A stretch of DNA of 64,000 bases from NCBI RefSeq assembly GCF_010727475.1, contig NZ_AP022567.1, positions 806,001 through 870,000 of the forward strand, given 5' to 3'. A model generated the notes under the pieces. The model had not been told where the DNA came from. It saw only the letters and a list, made by a program, of their open reading frames with translations, and ran no database searches. Position numbers and translations under genes: made by a program. This DNA is from Mycolicibacterium mageritense (GTDB taxonomy: Bacteria; Actinomycetota; Actinomycetes; Mycobacteriales; Mycobacteriaceae). Positions 59,816-64,000 of this stretch are shown here, piece by piece. Every line of letters starts with the position of its first letter. The stretch's first letter is position 1.

Positions 59816-60469
59816 GTGAGCTACGACTTCACCGTGCTGATCCCCGAACTGATCGGCACCCATGAAGAGGCGCTGTCCCTGCACAACGCGATGTGCGAGC
59901 AGCCGGACACGTCGGTCCCGGACTCCGTGCAACGGTTCATCGATGAACTGAACGCAAAGTACGGCTACCAAAACGACGACGAATCAGGGTTTCTCAGCGT
60001 GGCACCCCTCGACGGTGACGCCAGGGGCGCGGTGGTACCGACTTCGATCTGGTCGATACCCGAGAACCGGGCCGCGATGCTGGAGCTGACCCGCGATCAC
60101 GGGTTCGGCCTCTACGATCCGCAAGTCGGCCGGCTCTACGACCCGCGGGGTCACATCAGGATCACCACGCAGCTCGGCGACGGACACGACGTGCCGTACC
60201 TCAGCCCTGGGCTGCTGGCGGAACTGTTCGACCATCCCCACCCTGAGAATCCGTGGGTCATCATCGAACGCCGTGACCACCACTACATCCAATCCAGATT
60301 CACGCCGGGCGAGCTGGTGGAGGTCGAGCATCGCCGCGGCGGCCCCGACCACCACTACGGCGCGGTGACGGCGGATCGTCAACTGGCCCAACGGGTGTTG
60401 TGGGGCTGGGCGACCGGGAGCACCGATTGGGAGTCGGCGCTGCAGTGGACGCCGATGGACTTCACCTGA
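59816..60469 (+). CDS. Unknown soluble protein
   Basis: A 217-aa protein starting MSYDFTVLIPELIGTHEEAL and containing GFGLYDPQVGRLYDPRGH and NPWVIIERRDHHYIQSRF. The early region resembles proteins annotated only as hypothetical in actinobacteria ('DV.w....s..Ea'); no domain is recognised. GTG 59816 follows AAGGAG by 7 nt. It stands 56 bp after the large exported protein and may share its transcript. Confidence 0.65.
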   Translation: MSYDFTVLIPELIGTHEEALSLHNAMCEQPDTSVPDSVQRFIDELNAKYGYQNDDESGFLSVAPLDGDARGAVVPTSIWSIPENRAAMLELTRDHGFGLYDPQVGRLYDPRGHIRITTQLGDGHDVPYLSPGLLAELFDHPHPENPWVIIERRDHHYIQSRFTPGELVEVEHRRGGPDHHYGAVTADRQLAQRVLWGWATGSTDWESALQWTPMDFT

Positions 60470-60551
60470 ACAAGCGATCATCAACTTCATAGATGGCTTG
60501 GATTACAAACGTTCATTGGACTAGATGATGTGGCGCTGGTCGACTGGCTGC

Positions 60552-61214
60552 ATGACCATCACCGACTACTCGACCGACGCTCGCCCCTCCAGCGTGGGTC
60601 AGCGAATGGCCGCCGCACTGAACGGCTGGCGGTTGACGTGGATCCTGATCATCGCGGTCGCGATCATCACCGCCATCGCAGCGACTGCCGTCGGCGGGGC
60701 GAACGGCGCCAACCTCGGCATCCGCATCACCGCTCGCACGTCGGCCATCTTGTTCCTGCTTGCGTTCACCGCGTCGTCGCTGTACCAGCTATGGCCGACC
60801 GCCACCACCAAGTGGATTCGCCGTAACCGGCGCTACCTCGGTGTGGCCTTCGCCGGATCGCACGTCGTGCACGCGGCCTGCATCGTCGCCACAGTCGTTC
60901 TCAACACGCAGCGATTCGAGGCGGGCGTCGAACACACGCCGCGCGGTGTCTACGTCCTCGACACCATCGGATATGTCTTCCTCATCGCCTTGACCATCAC
61001 GTCGTTCGACCGCGTCGCCAAGCGGATGCGATACGCGACGTGGAAGCGACTGCACCTCACCGGAAGCTACATCATCTGGTTCACGTTCTTCATCGCCTAC
61101 TGGCGCCGCGGAATCACCTACCCGGAGTATTACGGACCGTTCCTGTTGATCGTCGTGGCGGCTCTCATCATCCGGTTCATCGCGAAGGCGCAACGACCAG
61201 GAAAGCGCGGGTAG
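60552..61214 (+). CDS. Ferric-reductase-like/MsrQ-type heme membrane protein
   Basis: About 220 aa with six membrane helices. His residues in GSHVVHAACIVATVV and in KRLHLTGSYIIWFTFFIAYW are placed like heme ligands of the ferric-reductase-like transmembrane family (MsrQ/YedZ). Partner enzymes (MsrP) are not in view. The start is uncertain: ATG 60552 (MTITDYSTD) is preferred, 60525 possible. Confidence 0.72.
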   Translation: MTITDYSTDARPSSVGQRMAAALNGWRLTWILIIAVAIITAIAATAVGGANGANLGIRITARTSAILFLLAFTASSLYQLWPTATTKWIRRNRRYLGVAFAGSHVVHAACIVATVVLNTQRFEAGVEHTPRGVYVLDTIGYVFLIALTITSFDRVAKRMRYATWKRLHLTGSYIIWFTFFIAYWRRGITYPEYYGPFLLIVVAALIIRFIAKAQRPGKRG

Positions 61215-61247
61215 GCCGAGTGCCACGCGCCGCTACGATCGCGGGCG

Positions 61248-61817
61248 ATGACCGGTGCGTGGACGATCCCTGATCGGGTGTGCGAACTGGCGGCCGCCGA
61301 CGCCGCCACGGTGCTGATCGACGGCCGTTCGGGGTCAGGCAAGTCGGTGCTGGCCGACGAGCTGCTGCGGCGGTTGCCGTCGGCCACGCTGGTGCGCCTC
61401 GACGACATCTACCCCGGCTGGGACGGCCTGGTCTGGACCGTCGACCACGTGCGCAGCGAACTGCTGGAGCCGCGCGCCGCCGGCAGGCCGGGACGGTGGC
61501 AACGCTGGAACTGGTCGACCAGCGCCCCGGACGGATGGGGCACGGTGGCCCCCGACCAACGGTTGATCGTCGAGGGCGTCGGGGCCCTGACCGCCGCCAA
61601 CCGGGCACTGGCCGATCTCGGCATCTGGGTGGACGCGCCCGATGACCTCCGCAAGGAGCGGGCCCTGGCCCGCGACGGCGACACCTACCGGCCCCACTGG
61701 GATCGGTGGGCGGCCCAGGAAGTCGAGTACATCGCCCGGTACGCGCCGCGGACCGCGGCCGACTACGTCGTCACCGACACCGCGCAGGGCTGGCAGTGGA
61801 CCGGTAACCCGGCGTAG
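61248..61817 (+). CDS. P-loop kinase-like ATPase
   Basis: A 189-aa protein with Walker A IDGRSGSGKSVLADEL, a Lid-like VRLDDIYPGWDGL and VEGVGALTAANRALADLGIWVDAP, the pattern of uridine-kinase-like/AAA_18 enzymes. Conserved ERALARDGDTYRPHWDRWAAQE matches actinobacterial proteins of unknown substrate. It lies just upstream of the TPP riboswitch but is not controlled by it. Confidence 0.82.
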   Translation: MTGAWTIPDRVCELAAADAATVLIDGRSGSGKSVLADELLRRLPSATLVRLDDIYPGWDGLVWTVDHVRSELLEPRAAGRPGRWQRWNWSTSAPDGWGTVAPDQRLIVEGVGALTAANRALADLGIWVDAPDDLRKERALARDGDTYRPHWDRWAAQEVEYIARYAPRTAADYVVTDTAQGWQWTGNPA

Positions 61818-61861
61818 CGAGCGTTGACCCGTCTGCTCTAGCTTTGAAGCACAACAAACAC

Positions 61862-61946
61862 ACGGGAGTGCACAGCGAGTGCGCTGAGAGGACGGCTAAC
61901 GGCCGTCGACCGTACGAACCTGTCCGGGTAATGCCGGCGTAGGGAG
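61862..61946 (+). ncRNA. TPP riboswitch (THI element)
   Basis: It contains the conserved CTGAGAGG (61884-61891), the ACCTG (61918-61922) and the GGGTAATGCCGGCGTAGGGAG end (61926-61946), which together define the thiamine-pyrophosphate aptamer. The 3' strand of P1 is itself the Shine-Dalgarno AGGGAG (61941-61946) of the next gene, so TPP binding should block ribosome access directly. Confidence 0.95.
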
Positions 61947-61952
61947 ATGATC

Positions 61953-62537
61953 ATGATGCGTTGGCGAGTTGTCGACATCGTGGTGGCCAGCGTGCTCGCG
62001 GTGGCCGCAGGTCTGGTTTTCGTGTTCTGGAACATCGCTTCCAACCCGCTGACAGCTCCGCTCACCGCGCTGCTGCCGGGGCTGCAGGCCCTGGCCGGGG
62101 GTGGCTGGCTGTTCGCCGGTGTCCTCACCGCGCTGGTGATCCACAAGCCGGGCGCCGCGCTGTATGGCGAGGTGGTCGCGGCCACGGTCTCTGCGCTCGT
62201 CGGCAACCAGTGGGGTGTGTTGACCATCGAGTCGGGCCTCGTGCAGGGCCTGGGCGCCGAGCTGGTCTTCGCGATCTTCTTGTACCGGCGGTGGAACCTT
62301 CCGGTGGCCGCTCTTGCGGGCGCGGCAGCGGGCCTGGCGCTCGCGATCAACGACCTGATCCTGTGGTACCCGGGGTCGACGACGGCGTTCGCCGCGATCT
62401 ACACGGTGTCGGCGATCGTCTCCGGCACGGTCATCGCCGGCGTGCTGTCGTGGTACGTGGTCAAGGCACTGGCGAAGACCGGTGCGTTGAGCCGGTTCGA
62501 TTCGGGGAGAGCGGTTCCCAGCTCCGCACCGCAATGA
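61953..62537 (+). CDS. ykoE: YkoE-type S component of a thiamine-precursor ECF transporter
   Basis: A 194-aa integral membrane protein with about six helices (VVDIVVASVLAVAAGLVFVFWN, LTALLPGLQALAGGGWLFAGVLTALVIHKPGAALYGEVVAATVSAL). It binds thiamine or hydroxymethylpyrimidine and, with YkoD and YkoC, imports it. ATG 61953 gives 6-nt spacing from AGGGAG; ATG 61947 abuts it. It is under the TPP riboswitch. The stop overlaps the next ATG. Confidence 0.92.
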   Translation: MMRWRVVDIVVASVLAVAAGLVFVFWNIASNPLTAPLTALLPGLQALAGGGWLFAGVLTALVIHKPGAALYGEVVAATVSALVGNQWGVLTIESGLVQGLGAELVFAIFLYRRWNLPVAALAGAAAGLALAINDLILWYPGSTTAFAAIYTVSAIVSGTVIAGVLSWYVVKALAKTGALSRFDSGRAVPSSAPQ

Positions 62538-63961
62538 GCCCGGTGGGCGCCAGGGTCCGAGCGGAAGGCTGGGGCTGGCAACACGCCGGGCAAAGTCGTT
62601 GGGCGGTACGCGATCTGGACCTTACGATCGCTCCCGGTGAGCGGGTACTGCTGCTGGGCGCGTCGGGATCGGGGAAATCGACACTGCTGCACGGCATGGC
62701 CGGTCTGCTGGGCAGTTCTGACGAGGGCCACGAGTCAGGCCGAATCCTGGTCGACGACGCACGTCCGAGTGAGCAACGCCGACGCATCGGCATGGTGCTG
62801 CAGGATCCCGACTCGCAGGTGATCCTGTCCCGCGTCGGCGACGACGTGGCATTCGGCATGGAGAACTTCGCTGTACCCCGCACGCAGATCTGGCCACGCG
62901 TGCACGACGCGCTGCGCTCGGTGGGGCTGAATCTTCCTGTCCAGCAAGATACTTCCCAACTGTCGGGTGGACAGAAGCAGCGGCTGGCGCTCGCGGGCGT
63001 CCTCGCGATGAATCCGGGTCTGATCCTGCTCGACGAACCCACGGCCAACCTCGACCCGGCCGGCGTGATCGAGGTCCGTGACGCTGTCGCAGCCGCAGCA
63101 GAGCTGACGGGCGCCACCGTCGTCGTCGTCGAACATCGCACGGGCGTCTGGCTACCCGTCATCGATCGGGTCGTCGTGTTGGGCGCCGACGGCAGCGTCG
63201 TCGCGGACGGACCACCGGAATCCACGGTCCATGCCCAACACGACCACCTTGTGCACGCCGGGATCTGGGTTCCCGACACGCCTGTCCCCCAACTGGTTCG
63301 GCACCGGACCGCGACCGAGCCGTTGCTGACGGCCGAGAAGCTGGCCGTGGGGTACCGGTCGGCACCGCCCGTGCGTGAGGCGCTCGACTTCGAAATCGCT
63401 TCGGGCCGAGTCACTGCCGTCACCGGGCCCAACGGTTCGGGCAAGTCGACGCTTGCGCTCACGTTGGGTGGCCTGCTGCCACCCCGCGGCGGCACCCTCA
63501 CCGCGCTGCCGAACTTCGCCCCGTCCGCCAAGAACCGCGAACCGGCCCGGTGGCGATCCAAAGAACTACTCACCCGCATCGCGAGCGTGTTCCAGGATCC
63601 CGAACACCAGTTCCTCACGGGCTCGGTGCGCGACGAGATATCCCTCGGCGCACGGGCACTCAAACGCGATACCGCGCTCGGCGAGGACTTGTTGTCCAGG
63701 CTGCGGCTGGACCACCTCGCCGACCGCAACCCTTACACGTTGTCCGGTGGCGAGAAGCGGCGTCTGTCGGTAGCGACGGTCCTCATCACGCGGCCACGCG
63801 TCATCGTCCTCGACGAGCCGACCTTCGGGCAGGACCGCCGTACATGGGAGGAGCTGCTCCGGCTGCTCGCCGAGATTGCCGATGACGGCACCGCCGTCGT
63901 CGCGATCACCCACGACGCCGACTTCGTCGACGCCCTGGCCGACGAGCGGATCGAACTGTGA
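62534..63961 (+). CDS. ykoD: YkoD-type duplicated ECF ATPase
   Basis: A 475-aa protein with two ABC ATPase domains. Domain 1: Walker A LLLGASGSGKSTLL, Q-loop VLQDPDSQV, signature LSGGQKQRLAL, Walker B LILLDEPTANLD. Domain 2: VTGPNGSGKSTLAL, VFQDPEHQF, LSGGEKRRLSV, VIVLDEPTFGQD. It energises the YkoE-YkoC transporter from the cytoplasmic side. ATG 62534 overlaps the ykoE stop; its own stop overlaps the ykoC GTG. Confidence 0.95.
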   Translation: MSPVGARVRAEGWGWQHAGQSRWAVRDLDLTIAPGERVLLLGASGSGKSTLLHGMAGLLGSSDEGHESGRILVDDARPSEQRRRIGMVLQDPDSQVILSRVGDDVAFGMENFAVPRTQIWPRVHDALRSVGLNLPVQQDTSQLSGGQKQRLALAGVLAMNPGLILLDEPTANLDPAGVIEVRDAVAAAAELTGATVVVVEHRTGVWLPVIDRVVVLGADGSVVADGPPESTVHAQHDHLVHAGIWVPDTPVPQLVRHRTATEPLLTAEKLAVGYRSAPPVREALDFEIASGRVTAVTGPNGSGKSTLALTLGGLLPPRGGTLTALPNFAPSAKNREPARWRSKELLTRIASVFQDPEHQFLTGSVRDEISLGARALKRDTALGEDLLSRLRLDHLADRNPYTLSGGEKRRLSVATVLITRPRVIVLDEPTFGQDRRTWEELLRLLAEIADDGTAVVAITHDADFVDALADERIEL

Positions 63962-64000
63962 ACCCCGTCGCCAAGCTGATCACGGCAGCCGTCATCGCGC
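63958..64000 (+). CDS. ykoC: YkoC-type T component, 5' end only
   Basis: GTG 63958 overlaps the ykoD TGA and encodes VNPVAKLITAAVIA up to the window edge, the usual N-terminus of ECF transporter EcfT/CbiQ-like scaffold proteins. The position after YkoD supports the call. The rest lies outside the window. Confidence 0.8.
   Translation, partial: MNPVAKLITAAVIA

Noticed and set aside
1..64000. tRNA, rRNA or CRISPR features
   Set aside because: No cloverleaf-like sequences, rRNA motifs or regularly spaced repeats were seen by eye; a covariance-model scan was not possible.

Overview
The window reads as chromosome of a fast-growing mycobacterium (Mycolicibacterium, M. smegmatis/M. fortuitum-like). 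It is GC-rich with GC-biased codons. It carries two MspA-family porin genes, and its gene order matches the Mycobacterium tuberculosis segment Rv0971c-Rv0991c (echA7, fadE12, accA2, accD2, fadE13, an Rv0976c-like AtuA protein, rpmF, mprA, mprB, pepD, moaB2, mscL, and the Ruc chaperone). Assignments come from reading the translations and recalling family features; no database search was run.

Layout. 1-3.3 kb: two universal-stress-type proteins and a convergent, overlapping histidine kinase/response regulator pair. 3.4-9.1 kb: two MspA-type porins flanking a TetR/DUF6463 divergent pair, an HNH protein, the Ruc chaperone, a SAF-domain protein and mscL. 9.2-13.8 kb: envelope-stress module mprA-mprB-pepD-moaB2 plus rpmF. 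14.7-23.2 kb: a tightly coupled six-gene acyl-CoA operon (AtuA-like, fadE13, accD2, accA2, fadE12, echA7) behind a TetR-type operator. 24-26.9 kb: an ECF42-type sigma factor with its YCII partner, two AhpD-like proteins and an F420-type reductase. 27-38.7 kb: accessory metabolism and regulators, including several gene/TetR pairs whose palindromic operators are clearly visible.

38.8-46.7 kb holds a type VII-secretion-like locus on the minus strand: a WXG100 protein, a long WxG-headed protein, a lipoprotein and small unknown proteins. The long gene is cut in two by a 3.3-kb three-gene insertion element (DUF6431 protein, DDE transposase, TnsC/ExeA-type ATPase). The transposase and ATPase reading frames are broken by five apparent one-base losses, all in C or G runs.

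47-64 kb: an AraC/VOC pair; a secreted protein built of 'AIPxY' repeats; two sibling secreted mini-proteins built of 'xWE' repeats that share an upstream 12-mer; an MgtC-like protein; a 13E12-type HNH gene behind two DnaA-box-like sites; a large secreted protein; and, at the right edge, a TPP riboswitch driving a YkoE-YkoD-YkoC thiamine-precursor ECF transporter. Three terminators in the 48-57 kb stretch share one identical 11-nt stem sequence.

The most unusual points are the interrupted T7SS-like gene and its insertion element, the xWE-repeat pair, the repeated terminator core, the two paralogous exported proteins with an NPAPGVRA motif 43 kb apart, and the set of perfect or near-perfect operators.
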